Below the pieces are notes generated by a model that saw only the letters and a list, made by a program, of their open reading frames with translations, was not told where the DNA came from and did not search any database. Both the position numbers and the translations under genes were made by a program. A stretch of DNA of 19,608 nucleotides from Planctomycetaceae bacterium (GTDB lineage Bacteria > Planctomycetota > Planctomycetia > Planctomycetales > Planctomycetaceae), in NCBI GenBank assembly GCA_020426065.1, contig JAGQQT010000010.1, forward strand, positions 1-19,608, in the 5' to 3' direction. Positions 7,965 to 16,115 of this stretch are shown here, in pieces; within the stretch, counting starts at the first letter, position 1; each line of letters begins with the position of its first letter.

Positions 7965-8489
7965 TCAGAGTTGCGGTTTGACTCCGGCAATTTTGTGAAC
8001 CGCTTTCCATTCCTCGGGAGTTACTGGTTGAATCGAAAGTCTCGAACCGCGAGCCAGAACCATCATTCCGGAAGTGACCTGATCCTCACGCAGCATTTCA
8101 CGGGTGATGGGTTCCGGAAACTGGCTCACCAGCTGGATATCAACCATGTACCAGGTGGGATTCTCCGTTGAACTCTTCGGATCGAAATGTTTCTCCTGGG
8201 GATCGAAAGCGGTGTGATCCGGATAGCCGGCTTTGACCACCTGAGCGGTACCGACAATGGCCAGGGGATCAGAATTACTGTGATAAAAAAAGACGCCATC
8301 TCCCGGCTGAACCTCATCCCGCAGCATGTTACGGGCCTGGTAGTTTCGGACCCCATCCCAGAAGGTGGTCTGCTTTCTCTCGCCAGCCAGATGATTGATG
8401 GAATAGCAGTCTGCTTCGGACTTGAAGAGCCAGAAATGAACTGGTCGATTGGCGGGGGATTTCTTCCGATTCGTTGTTTTTTTGGGCAT
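7965..8489 (-). CDS. EVE domain-containing protein
   Basis: A 174-residue single-domain EVE protein, a PUA-like fold related to YTH domains and to thymocyte nuclear protein 1; such domains bind modified bases in DNA or RNA, and stand-alone bacterial versions are widespread but mostly of unknown role. After a basic 15-residue tail, the family motifs appear in order: FWLFKSEADCYSINHL (19-34), WDGVRNYQARNMLR (44-57), PGDGVFFYHSN (62-72) and GSRLSIQPVTPEEW (148-161). The aromatic residues Trp20, Trp44, Tyr50 and Tyr69 are where the family builds its binding pocket. The ATG at 8489 has an AGGTCACAGG stretch immediately upstream. The gene stands alone, convergent with cls. I see no restriction or defence gene beside it, so a housekeeping role is likelier than a role in an immune island. 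Confidence 0.93.
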   Translation of the reverse strand: MPKKTTNRKKSPANRPVHFWLFKSEADCYSINHLAGERKQTTFWDGVRNYQARNMLRDEVQPGDGVFFYHSNSDPLAIVGTAQVVKAGYPDHTAFDPQEKHFDPKSSTENPTWYMVDIQLVSQFPEPITREMLREDQVTSGMMVLARGSRLSIQPVTPEEWKAVHKIAGVKPQL

Positions 8490-8511
8490 CCTGTGACCTG
8501 TGGGAGGTGAA

Positions 8512-8628
8512 ATGTCTGCTGGAGGTGAATTCGTTCAAGGTCAGGGGCAAGAATATCGCCAAAAACTGCTGTTCAGCAACGATAAACACTCGCCGATTGT
8601 TGCGACTGTCCTTAAAATGATATGCTGA
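8512..8628 (+). CDS. Possible 38-residue small ORF
   Basis: A short open frame starts at ATG 8512 and ends at TGA 8626-8628. Its appeal is an unusually good ribosome binding site, GGGAGGTGA, right before the ATG in the gap between the divergent EVE gene and the cupredoxin-like gene. The peptide is hydrophilic, starts MSAGGEFVQGQGQEYRQ and ends VLKMIC, with no signal or membrane segment. The 9-base site GGAGGTGAA occurs twice (8503-8511 and 8521-8529), so it may simply be a repeated regulatory motif. There is only room for 22 bases between this ATG and the EVE start, so its promoter would have to overlap the EVE gene. No homology is recognised; it could easily be chance. Confidence 0.2.
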   Translation: MSAGGEFVQGQGQEYRQKLLFSNDKHSPIVATVLKMIC

Positions 8629-8772
8629 AGTCCAAGATGACCTCCAAACTGGGGTGAATATGAGATTTATGTTCACCTCTCCCGCCAAGATGGTGACTGC
8701 AGCGGTAGCTGCCTGTCACATTCCCCCACAACCGGGAATTGTCTTCAACGATTCTGTACGAGAGGAAAAAAC

Positions 8773-9531
8773 ATGAAAACTCGACTTTGGCTTTCTGCCT
8801 GCTGTCTGCTGTCATTATCCACTTCCCAGTGTTTTGCACAGGGCTGGGGATCCATCAAAGGAAAAGTTGTGATTGACGGTGCCGCTCCGACACTCAAACT
8901 GCTGGTGGAAAAAGGGGATGGCAGTGTGAAGGATGCCAACGTCTGTGCCGCACAGGATATTCCCAACCGCTCCCTGGTTGCCAACGACAAAGGTGAGCTG
9001 GCCAACTGCTTCGTATATCTTTACACCCGCGATGAAGTCGCTGTGCATCCGGAACTGCAGAAACCAGCCGAAGATACTGTTCTTTTCGACCAGAAGGGCT
9101 GCGAATTCCTGCCCCGCTCACTGGTTGTGCGGACAGACCAGAAAGTCAAATGTATCTCGAATGATGGTTGTGGTCACAACGTCCACACCTTTCCACTGAA
9201 GAATCAGGCCCACAACCTGCTGGTCGCGGCTAACGATCAGACCGGTGTGACCCTCGAATATGCTGATGCCGAACCACTCCCCATGCAGGTCAAATGCGAC
9301 ATTCATCCCTGGATGACTGCCTACTGGATGGTCATTGGACATCCATATGCTGTCGTGACAGATGCCGAAGGAAACTTTGAGATCAAGAATCTGCCCGCTG
9401 GAGAGCACACTTTCCGGGTCTGGCATGAACGAGTTGGTTACATTGAACGTGCCCTGAAAGTCACCATCGAAGATGGCAAAACGACTGATGCAGGCTCGAT
9501 CAAATGTCCGGCTGAAAAACTCAACGACTGA
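8773..9531 (+). CDS. Secreted cupredoxin-like protein
   Basis: A 252-residue exported protein. A signal peptide covers about residues 1-22 (cleavage after CFA). The core looks like a plastocyanin-type cupredoxin: GHNVHTF with His135 and His138, and CDIHPWM with Cys175, His178 and Met181, the spacing expected for a type 1 copper site (His ... Cys-x2-His-x2-Met). After it, AVVTDAEGNFEIKNLPAGEH (193-212) and FRVWHE match the beta-sandwich carboxypeptidase-regulatory-like repeat, which is often attached to such domains. Several extra Cys (58, 79, 110, 127, 133, 244) could make disulfides. The AGAGGA site 7 bases before the ATG supports the start. An excellent terminator follows, so it is probably transcribed alone. 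Likely role: periplasmic electron transfer or copper handling; its redox partner is not in the window. A structural, metal-free role is possible. Confidence 0.8.
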   Translation: MKTRLWLSACCLLSLSTSQCFAQGWGSIKGKVVIDGAAPTLKLLVEKGDGSVKDANVCAAQDIPNRSLVANDKGELANCFVYLYTRDEVAVHPELQKPAEDTVLFDQKGCEFLPRSLVVRTDQKVKCISNDGCGHNVHTFPLKNQAHNLLVAANDQTGVTLEYADAEPLPMQVKCDIHPWMTAYWMVIGHPYAVVTDAEGNFEIKNLPAGEHTFRVWHERVGYIERALKVTIEDGKTTDAGSIKCPAEKLND

Positions 9532-9556
9532 TCGGGCTTCGATTACCGAATCAAAG

Positions 9557-9591
9557 GCGTGGCGGACTGTTTGATCCGCCACGCTTTTTTT
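9557..9591 (+). terminator. Intrinsic terminator of the cupredoxin-like gene
   Basis: A perfect 10-bp stem, GCGTGGCGGA (9557-9566) with TCCGCCACGC (9575-9584), has an 8-base loop and is followed directly by seven T (9585-9591). It starts 25 bases after the stop of the cupredoxin-like gene. It should separate that gene from the glycosyltransferase gene downstream. Confidence 0.93.
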
Positions 9592-9645
9592 ATGCTATGT
9601 AAGTTGGTTTTGGATCAACTGTTCCGAGAAAGGAATTGAGCGGTA

Positions 9646-10614
9646 GTGCTTTCCATCATTATTCCCGTACTGAATGAAGAAGAGTCTCTGGACGAGCTGT
9701 ATCGCCAGATTCGTGCCGTATGCAATCAGGAACAGATCGAACACGAGGTCCTGCTGATCGATGACGGCTCAACAGACCAGTCCTGGGAGAAAATCCGTGA
9801 GTTGTCCGCAGCTCATCCGGAAGTTCGCGGAATCCGTTTTCGCAGAAATTTCGGGAAAGCTGCTGCCCTGACAGCCGGAATGCAGAATTCCCGAGGTGAC
9901 TGGATCCTGATGATGGATGCCGATCTGCAGGATGATCCTGCAGAGATCCCCAGGTTCCTGGAAAAGTCACGCGAGGGCTTTGATGTGGTCAATGGCTGGA
10001 AAGTCCGTCGGCTCGACCCCTGGCACAAGGTTTATCCCAGCAAAGTGTTCAATGGCATGATCGGCAAATTGACTGGTCTGAAACTGCATGATCACAATTG
10101 CGGTCTGAAACTGTTTTGCCGGGAGGTAGCACAGGAAATCCGGATCTATGGCGAACTGCATCGCTTCATCCCGGTGCTGGCCCATGCCCGGGGATTTCGT
10201 GTGACCGAACTGGCAGTGAATCATCGACCCCGGGAGTTTGGTCATTCCAAATATGGGATCATCCGGTTTCTGCGCGGATTTCTGGATCTGCTGACCGTGG
10301 TCTTTCTGATCGGATATGGTCAACGTCCTCAGCACATGCTGGGAGCAATCGGACTGTTTTTCTTCCTGATCGGCCTGACAGGCCTGACCTACCTGACGGG
10401 ATTATGGCTCCTGATGCATCTGTTCGCACTGCTTCCTGCTGATCCAATAGGGACCCGACCATTGCTGGCATACTCAGTGACTTCCATCATTCTGGGAGCC
10501 CAAGCCATGTCCCTGGGACTGCTGGCCGAACTGATTGTCGCCAACACCGTCCAGCAACGGGCTACCTACAGCATCAGAGAAACAGTCTCGCTGAATGAGT
10601 CTGATCCTGCCTGA
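9646..10614 (+). CDS. Membrane-anchored family 2 glycosyltransferase (polyprenyl-phosphate type)
   Basis: A 322-residue GT2 enzyme with a GT-A fold, expected to move a sugar from a nucleotide donor to polyprenyl phosphate on the cytoplasmic face of the inner membrane. The N-terminal strand is [14 protein letters not shown] (2-15); the donor-binding LLIDDGSTD is at 36-44; the metal-binding DAD motif is in [10 protein letters not shown] (90-98); the NCGLKLF and [10 protein letters not shown] segments (151-157, 170-179) are typical of DPM1/ArnC-like enzymes. Two C-terminal transmembrane helices lie at about 230-258 and 274-299, as in the DPG synthase/ArnC branch. The start is GTG at 9646; no ATG is available and the upstream AGGA is 13 bases away, so translation initiation looks weak. 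It follows the terminator of the previous gene and must have its own promoter, which I cannot pinpoint. Sugar specificity is not predictable here. Confidence 0.92.
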   Translation: MLSIIIPVLNEEESLDELYRQIRAVCNQEQIEHEVLLIDDGSTDQSWEKIRELSAAHPEVRGIRFRRNFGKAAALTAGMQNSRGDWILMMDADLQDDPAEIPRFLEKSREGFDVVNGWKVRRLDPWHKVYPSKVFNGMIGKLTGLKLHDHNCGLKLFCREVAQEIRIYGELHRFIPVLAHARGFRVTELAVNHRPREFGHSKYGIIRFLRGFLDLLTVVFLIGYGQRPQHMLGAIGLFFFLIGLTGLTYLTGLWLLMHLFALLPADPIGTRPLLAYSVTSIILGAQAMSLGLLAELIVANTVQQRATYSIRETVSLNESDPA

Positions 10615-10701
10615 TTGGAATTGTCTCACACGAAGTCTTCCATGATTGCAGAGTTTCCTCACTACATGCTCTGCCAGCAATAACCCCGATGACTGCTCAA
10701 T

Positions 10702-10738
10702 AAAAAACGACTCCAGAACAATGCATGCTCTGGAGTCG
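10702..10738 (-). terminator. Intrinsic terminator of the twin VWA operon
   Basis: Read on the minus strand, a perfect 10-bp stem (CGACTCCAGA at 10738-10729 with TCTGGAGTCG at 10717-10708) with an 11-base loop is followed by six T (10707-10702). It lies 35 bases after the stop of the downstream VWA gene. On the plus strand the stem is not followed by a good T-run, so its help to the convergent glycosyltransferase gene is doubtful. Confidence 0.9.
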
Positions 10739-10772
10739 ATGATAGTTTTACTGCTATCAGCACCCACTGATT

Positions 10773-12656
10773 TTACAGGCTGGGCACCTTGATCTGATCC
10801 CGCATCGTGTCATACCGGGGATCCCGGAAGACATCCCGGAATTCAAAACCAAAACCGGAATTAAGTTCCCAGTTCGCCCGCTGATCCCACGGCGTTCCGG
10901 GGTGCTGGGCCTTCACAAACTCATATTCCTTTTTGGCTTTATCAAGCTGGGCATTGAGCTCATCCATATCCACCTTGGTACGACGGATCTGTTCTTCATC
11001 AGGTTCTTTCATGTCCCGAATCCGGACCACATTCCAGCGGTTGGCATTGGGAACCTTCGGCTTGGGAGGACTCTTCAGGTGCGAATCAACCGCGAGCATG
11101 AACTGGAACAGTCGCACCCGGAAAGAAAGACACTGGGCGTAACACAAATCATATGCTGCCCGCCAGCGCTGGGAGTCTTCCCGAGCCCGCTGATCCTTGA
11201 TTGCTTCGAGGCGACGGATTGCTTCGTTGAGAATGCCAAATGCCCGCAACGCCCGACTGGCGTTTTCCATCCCTTGCGGACGGAAATCTTCTGGCGAAAA
11301 TGCATACCAGTGCTCCTGGATATTGAGATTCTCATCCTGATAGGGATTCAGCACCGTGATGATATTCCAGATTTCCTTGCGGAATTCACTCTTGTTTCGT
11401 TCCTGTTCGTATTCCCGACGGGCCATCAGCAGTGGCTGATACTCTTTCATGGCCAGGAATTCAAACTTCCGTTCCAGGTGTGCTGCACGACCGGCAAGCG
11501 TTTCTTCATCTCCTGGCAGCATGAAGTAAATCCCACCCGATTCCCGGGCGAGTCGAACCTGTTCATAGCAACCGAAACCGCTCGAGAACGAATCCCAGCG
11601 ACGATGCAGACCATCGTACTGGAGCGCTTCAGGGAATGCGGTCTCAGGACCACGACGGACATCGATCCAGAAATCCAGTCCGAATTTCGGATCGGTCCAC
11701 CTCATACGGGCATAGGGATAACCAAAGATCGCTTCCCGCCCCATGATGTAGACCGGAGCCTTGTACCGCTTCACGCGAGAGATCGCTTCTTCAACTGCTG
11801 TTCCATCGTCCCCTGCCTCATCAGACAGCACAACAATGGCCAGCTTGCGCTGAGCCCGGATCGCGAGTGGTCCATATTTGTCACAGACAGCCATAATCGA
11901 CTGGAACAGATTTTCTTCACCTGTTGTATCGATAGGAATCTTGTCGATGGCCTTTTGAATTTCGGGAATATCGGGGGTCGGCTTTTCGGTGTGCGTGTTG
12001 ATCCCCGCTCCATAGCTGAGGATGGTGGTCAGCAGAGTATGATCGGCATCCTTGGTTTTCAGCTTCTCGTCAGATTCCTGAGCGATCTTCAGTTCTTCGT
12101 AAACCTTGTGGAACTGATCCCGGATTTCCTTTTGCTCATCTTTCATACTTTCCGATTCGTCGAACAGCCACACGACGTGAACTTTATCCTGACGCATCAG
12201 CCGGATCAGTTCCTGAGTCAGTCGGCTCATGGCAGCTCCGTAGCCTTCCACCACCGCTCCGGTTTCACCCTTGATTTCTGCTTCACCCAGGTCCTGTCCC
12301 AACTGGTTGGCTCCCGGGAGAGAAACTTGTGCGACGTTTACCTGAATCTCCGGCTCATTGAGGGACTCGGATGTTTCAATCTTGGTCTGGCTGACAGCAG
12401 GAGCAGAGCTGCCCCCGTTGTTGGTGGAAACAGTGGCCCCGGCAACAATCGAGAGGTTCTCTGAAACCTCTGTGTTGATATCCAGTTCCTGCGTGAATTC
12501 CTGCTGTTCCCGTTCATCGGAAAACACGGTTTCCACAAGCACGTCCCGGTTATTATCCAGCAATGTGAACTTCGCCAGGGCCATGATGGTGAGAATCACA
12601 CCATGAACCGCAAAAGACATCACCAGGGCTTTCGTGTCACTGGAAAAATTCGACAT
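10773..12656 (-). CDS. Membrane-anchored VWA-domain protein, paralogue A
   Basis: A 627-residue protein with one N-terminal transmembrane anchor at about residues 10-32, an extracytoplasmic Glu/Ser/Thr-rich linker at about 35-140, a VWA domain at about 158-390 and a helical, Arg/Glu-rich C-terminal region. The VWA domain has an intact MIDAS metal site: DESES at Asp166-Ser170, a Thr at 244-245 (IDTTGEEN) and Asp279 in VVLSDEAGDD. The C-terminus carries HPGTPWDQRANWEL near residue 583. It is homologous along most of its length to the gene upstream, 57 bases away, sharing a GAMxRLT-type entry to the VWA domain and PVYxxGxxAxFG after it. The ATG at 12656 has AGG 7 bases upstream; a tight CCTGC/GCAGG hairpin overlaps this site. 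Expected to be a metal-dependent adhesion or scaffold protein; its partner is unknown. The operon ends in a strong terminator. Confidence 0.88.
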   Translation of the reverse strand: MSNFSSDTKALVMSFAVHGVILTIMALAKFTLLDNNRDVLVETVFSDEREQQEFTQELDINTEVSENLSIVAGATVSTNNGGSSAPAVSQTKIETSESLNEPEIQVNVAQVSLPGANQLGQDLGEAEIKGETGAVVEGYGAAMSRLTQELIRLMRQDKVHVVWLFDESESMKDEQKEIRDQFHKVYEELKIAQESDEKLKTKDADHTLLTTILSYGAGINTHTEKPTPDIPEIQKAIDKIPIDTTGEENLFQSIMAVCDKYGPLAIRAQRKLAIVVLSDEAGDDGTAVEEAISRVKRYKAPVYIMGREAIFGYPYARMRWTDPKFGLDFWIDVRRGPETAFPEALQYDGLHRRWDSFSSGFGCYEQVRLARESGGIYFMLPGDEETLAGRAAHLERKFEFLAMKEYQPLLMARREYEQERNKSEFRKEIWNIITVLNPYQDENLNIQEHWYAFSPEDFRPQGMENASRALRAFGILNEAIRRLEAIKDQRAREDSQRWRAAYDLCYAQCLSFRVRLFQFMLAVDSHLKSPPKPKVPNANRWNVVRIRDMKEPDEEQIRRTKVDMDELNAQLDKAKKEYEFVKAQHPGTPWDQRANWELNSGFGFEFRDVFRDPRYDTMRDQIKVPSL

Positions 12657-12713
12657 ATTCAAACCTGCCCGCAGGCGTACACAAATTGAGGGGAGAATTC
12701 AAAAAATCAACAA

Positions 12714-14600
12714 TTACAGTTTGGGGATATTCTTGGGCTTGGGAGGCTGATTGGCCATCATCTTTTTCCTTTCTTCCTCTGCCAGAAGCAGCATTGGCTT
12801 ATCGGAATCATCGGAATTCATCGGAGCGACATCCATGTGGTATTCGCGCCATTCCCAGCCCAGTGGCTGCTGCATTTCACGCGAAGCCAATAACTCCCAG
12901 GGGGTGCCCGGATGTTCCTTGATGACTCGACTCAGATATTCTTCTGCCTGCGCAGCCAGTTTCTTCACTGTAGAACCGGCGCTAACGGTATCGGAAGCGA
13001 CCAGCTGCCAGTGATTGTTTTCCTTGTTCTCGAATGCCTTGGGATTGGATTTCATTTCGGCACACATTTCATTGTACCCGTAAACCCGAGCCCGCATGGC
13101 CAGCACGCGTCCAACCGCCAGATCATAACCGGCACGCCAGCGTGGCTCAGCCAGTTTGCTGCGATCCGGCACGCCCACTTCCAGGATCCCCATCAATTCC
13201 TGCAGCTGATAGTCCAGAACCGCGAGCGGCTTCTGGGCTTCTGTCAGTTCCTGACGCAGAATGTTGTCCGTGTCCGCCCGAAAACGGAGCGTAGGAATCG
13301 GAATGGTATTTACCCGGGTCCGTTGAGCGGCTAACAGCAGTGCCTGCTTGGCCTTGTTCTTTTTCACATCCAGATCAACCAGCCGTACCGGGCGATAATC
13401 AGGAGCATACGGACGCATCAGAGCGGGATCAAAATTCGGACCTTCCTGTACATCGGCTGAGACCAGGTACAAACCACCGGTTTCTGCACAAAGGCGAGTC
13501 AGGGCATAAGGGCCGAAACTGGCCGACATCTGATCGAACTCGCGCTGGTTTCCGCCAAAAAATGGCAACTGCAACCGTTCGGGGTAAATGGTTTCCGGAC
13601 CTTTATCAGCCGGGAGGTAATCGGTATAGGTCTGACCGTTTTCTTCCCAGGTGAATTTGACGAATTCCTGATCCCGCCCAAACACAGCAGCATTCCCGAC
13701 GCAATAAACTGGAATGCCCAGACGTTTGTTGGTATTGATCACCACTTCCAGATTCTGCAGGTCATCTCCACGCTCATCGGTCACGATGATCATCATCACG
13801 TTGCGACGAAGCTTGGTTTTGTAACTGGACCAGCGATTGGTCGCCTTATTGACGGCATCAAACACAAACTCTTTGCCGCTCGTATCCGGCTTGATTTCCC
13901 GAATGGCCTTAACCAGATCCTTAACATCCCGTACCGGCTGATCGGTGATGAATTTGGTCTCCTCGCCATAACTCAGAACGGCCGTTTCGAGAGGTGTCTT
14001 CCCCTGCTTTTCCAGGTCAAACATTCCCAGCTGCTTGTAAACGATTTCAAATCGCTTGGCGATCGCTTCCCGGCGTTCATTCAATGACTGAGAAGCATCA
14101 AACAGCCAGATGGCCAGAGTCGGTTTGTCCTTGAGAGAAGCGGCGATTTCCATCGTGAGACGATCCATCGCTCCTTCCACGCCACCCGTGTGTTCGGTCT
14201 GACCGGTCACTTCAACCGCTTCCACCAGCTCAGCATCACTGGGACGCATGACCGTTTCAACGTTCGGCACTTCTACTTCCAGCAACTCTTCTTCCAGCTT
14301 TTCCTGAACGGGATCTTTCTCTGCCTGAGTAGGATCCTGTGTTGCGGCGAGTGAAGCGGCCAGAGTGTCAAAGTTTGACTCGGTCCCGAGTTGATCGGCA
14401 ACGGTAGCATCGAACAGGTATTGTTCATCGATCGGATCATCAAGCGAACTGTCAACGAGCAGATGCCGTGTCGGATCCTGAACCACGTACGTGATACTGG
14501 CCATCAATAACAGGAGGACCGTATGGATCCCCAGACTGACAGCCCAGGCGGGTGCTTCCTGGAGGGCCTCAGAAACAATAGACGAGGATTTCTGCAGCAT
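12714..14600 (-). CDS. Membrane-anchored VWA-domain protein, paralogue B
   Basis: A 628-residue protein, nearly the same length as its downstream paralogue. A transmembrane anchor lies at about 18-40, followed by an acidic linker (45-140, including EEELLEVEVPNVE) and a VWA domain at about 160-400. The MIDAS is complete: DASQS at Asp168-Ser172, Thr240 in PDTSGKEF and Asp275 in IIVTDERGDD. After the VWA domain come GPETIYPERL, the shared FGPYALTRLCAETGGLYLVS segment and a helical C-terminus with HPGTPWELLASREMQQPLGWEW. I chose the ATG at 14600, with AGGA 4 bases upstream; the frame continues open to 14741, but that extension has no membrane-protein character and would place the anchor abnormally deep. 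As first gene of the operon it has a long upstream gap; a TTGCCA/TATAAA pair at 15013-14984 is a weak candidate promoter. No ExbB/ExbD, ATPase or protease partner gene is adjacent. Confidence 0.88.
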   Translation of the reverse strand: MLQKSSSIVSEALQEAPAWAVSLGIHTVLLLLMASITYVVQDPTRHLLVDSSLDDPIDEQYLFDATVADQLGTESNFDTLAASLAATQDPTQAEKDPVQEKLEEELLEVEVPNVETVMRPSDAELVEAVEVTGQTEHTGGVEGAMDRLTMEIAASLKDKPTLAIWLFDASQSLNERREAIAKRFEIVYKQLGMFDLEKQGKTPLETAVLSYGEETKFITDQPVRDVKDLVKAIREIKPDTSGKEFVFDAVNKATNRWSSYKTKLRRNVMMIIVTDERGDDLQNLEVVINTNKRLGIPVYCVGNAAVFGRDQEFVKFTWEENGQTYTDYLPADKGPETIYPERLQLPFFGGNQREFDQMSASFGPYALTRLCAETGGLYLVSADVQEGPNFDPALMRPYAPDYRPVRLVDLDVKKNKAKQALLLAAQRTRVNTIPIPTLRFRADTDNILRQELTEAQKPLAVLDYQLQELMGILEVGVPDRSKLAEPRWRAGYDLAVGRVLAMRARVYGYNEMCAEMKSNPKAFENKENNHWQLVASDTVSAGSTVKKLAAQAEEYLSRVIKEHPGTPWELLASREMQQPLGWEWREYHMDVAPMNSDDSDKPMLLLAEEERKKMMANQPPKPKNIPKL

Positions 14601-15193
14601 TTTCCTGACTCCAAAGTGCCTCGAGATTATTGTCCTTATGAAAGGACTGAATCCTTCAGGTTGATACTTCCACTGTTCGCTCGACAAAGGGACAATAATT
14701 TTCAACTGACCGATGAACTTCCATCCGAAATCCCCAGTCAAAAACGATCTGGTTTTCAGCCAGTCGTGTTTCAGTTACCTGATCAAAGTCCAATCAGTTT
14801 GACGACTGCAACATTGAAATCGTTCACAGTCCCACCACCAAGTTTACTCCATGGGAACCGGGACCTGTACAGAACCTCGTAAAAGTCTGGCATTCTATAA
14901 TAATACGGTACCCCTCCCGCCCCGGAATCTCAAGCAGAAGTTTGTTTTCCTGTCCATGAATACCAAGGGATCGACAGATCTCTTTTATATTCATATGTAC
15001 AGATTTCTGGCAAGACTTGAGGCAAAAAAGGACGAATCTGCTTTAATACCTCGTCTCTATCAACGATCTTCGATGGGAAATGTCCCGAAATAAGCAGAAC
15101 GTGACAGTTTTTCTGGAAATGATGGTGGACCCGTCGCGATAAACAGAAGGATGGCCGCTCACCATTTCACGTTACCTGAGAGGATCACTTGCC
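14601..15193. other. 593-base gene-free divergent intergenic region
   Basis: This lies between the twin VWA operon (minus) and the alpha/beta hydrolase (plus). The open frames in it have no recognisable composition or ribosome binding site, so I call no gene. It is more AT-rich than the coding regions around it. Candidate promoter elements are weak: on the minus strand TTGCCA (15013-15008), 18 bases, TATAAA (14989-14984), which would give the VWA operon a leader of about 375 bases; on the plus strand TTGAGG (15017-15022), 19 bases, TTTAAT (15042-15047), toward the hydrolase. The two -35-like boxes are nearly back to back. I see no tRNA, riboswitch motif or strong hairpin. Confidence 0.5.
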
Positions 15194-16108
15194 ATGGAAC
15201 GGGGCTCTGTCTGCAGAGTGGAATCTGATTTCGAAGCCGAGCCCCAGGTCCAACTCCACTATCGGATCCATCAACCGGTCATACCAGTTGAAGTTCCCCG
15301 CAATGTTCTGCTGATTCATGGCGCTTGCGAACATGGAGGTCGCTACCAGTCCTTTCTCGATCAGGCTGCTCAAGCCGGGTGGACTGCCATCGCACTGGAT
15401 CTGCGCGGCCACGGCCAGTCCACAGGCAATGAAGTCCACATCAAACGATTTGAAAACTACGTGTCCGATGTCTGTGCCTTCATGGAGCATTTGAGCCTCA
15501 ATCCGGCTCACACTCTGCTGGTTGGCTGCAGCATGGGGGGTCTGATTGCTTTACGCAGCTGTCAACTCCACTGGCAACGAACACAATCATCCCTGTGCCG
15601 CGGGCTGGGACTGGTTTCTCCATTGCTGGCAATTCGCCACCCGATTGAAAGCTGGAAAATAGTTGGCTCGAAAGTTCTGAATGTTGTCCGACCGAGAACA
15701 AAGTTTCGCAGTACGCTCGATCTGAATCTGCTCTCACACGATGAAGAAGTGGTCGCTTCCAAACGAAACGATCCACTGATTCGCAAGCACGTCACCGCTC
15801 GCTGGTACTGGGAAATCCAGCACGCCATGGCAGCCGCTCATCAGGAAGTAGATTCAGTTCAACTGCCAGTCATGCTCTACCAGAGTGGAGCAGATTACGT
15901 TGTCGACCCGCAGGCATCCCAGGCCTGGGCCAGTCGCGTCAACCATCACCACAGCGCCACGCCCCATGGCAGGGTCCAGTTTCACCTGCTGCGTGGCTGG
16001 TACCACGAAGTTCTCAATGAACCGCAGGGAGATGTAGTTGGTTCAGCCCTGCTCGAATTTGGCGAGCAGCGTCTCGGCTTGAAAACGGTTCAACGTGCGG
16101 TCAGTTAA
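15194..16108 (+). CDS. Alpha/beta hydrolase, monoacylglycerol lipase / S33 type
   Basis: A 304-residue cytosolic hydrolase of the Hydrolase_4 (serine aminopeptidase S33) group, which includes monoacylglycerol lipases and lysophospholipases. The oxyanion-hole motif is LLIHGACEHGGRY (39-51); the LDLRGHGQSTG segment is at 69-79; the nucleophile elbow GCSMGG gives Ser113; the acid is probably Asp234 in SGADYVVDP; the base is His271 in GWYHEVLNEP. The HGxxEHxGRY form of the oxyanion region and the GHGxS motif are typical of the monoglyceride lipase branch. A cap domain fits residues 140-220. The ATG at 15194 has GAGAGG 10 bases upstream. It is convergent with bioB, with 7 bases between the stops, and no shared pathway is evident. 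The true ester substrate is unknown. Confidence 0.9.
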   Translation: MERGSVCRVESDFEAEPQVQLHYRIHQPVIPVEVPRNVLLIHGACEHGGRYQSFLDQAAQAGWTAIALDLRGHGQSTGNEVHIKRFENYVSDVCAFMEHLSLNPAHTLLVGCSMGGLIALRSCQLHWQRTQSSLCRGLGLVSPLLAIRHPIESWKIVGSKVLNVVRPRTKFRSTLDLNLLSHDEEVVASKRNDPLIRKHVTARWYWEIQHAMAAAHQEVDSVQLPVMLYQSGADYVVDPQASQAWASRVNHHHSATPHGRVQFHLLRGWYHEVLNEPQGDVVGSALLEFGEQRLGLKTVQRAVS

Positions 16109-16115
16109 GACCCAC

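Noticed and set aside
7965..8489. EVE-domain gene as part of a defence or restriction island
   Set aside because: EVE domains can occur in modification-dependent restriction proteins, but this one is a single-domain protein between cls and a cupredoxin-like gene with no nuclease, helicase or methylase nearby.
5127..10614. A rhamnose or surface-polysaccharide cluster built on rfbC and the GT2 gene
   Set aside because: The two genes are 4 kb apart with unrelated genes on both strands between them, and the other dTDP-rhamnose genes are missing, so a cluster is not supported.
10902..12464. A 520-codon open frame on the plus strand opposite VWA paralogue A
   Set aside because: It lies wholly antisense to a well-supported VWA gene with an intact MIDAS. 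It reads as a shadow of codon bias: no recognisable domain and an odd composition rich in Phe, Ile and His.
14851..15093. An 80-codon frame in the long intergenic gap
   Set aside because: No ribosome binding site, no recognisable motif and low-complexity basic composition; treated as chance.
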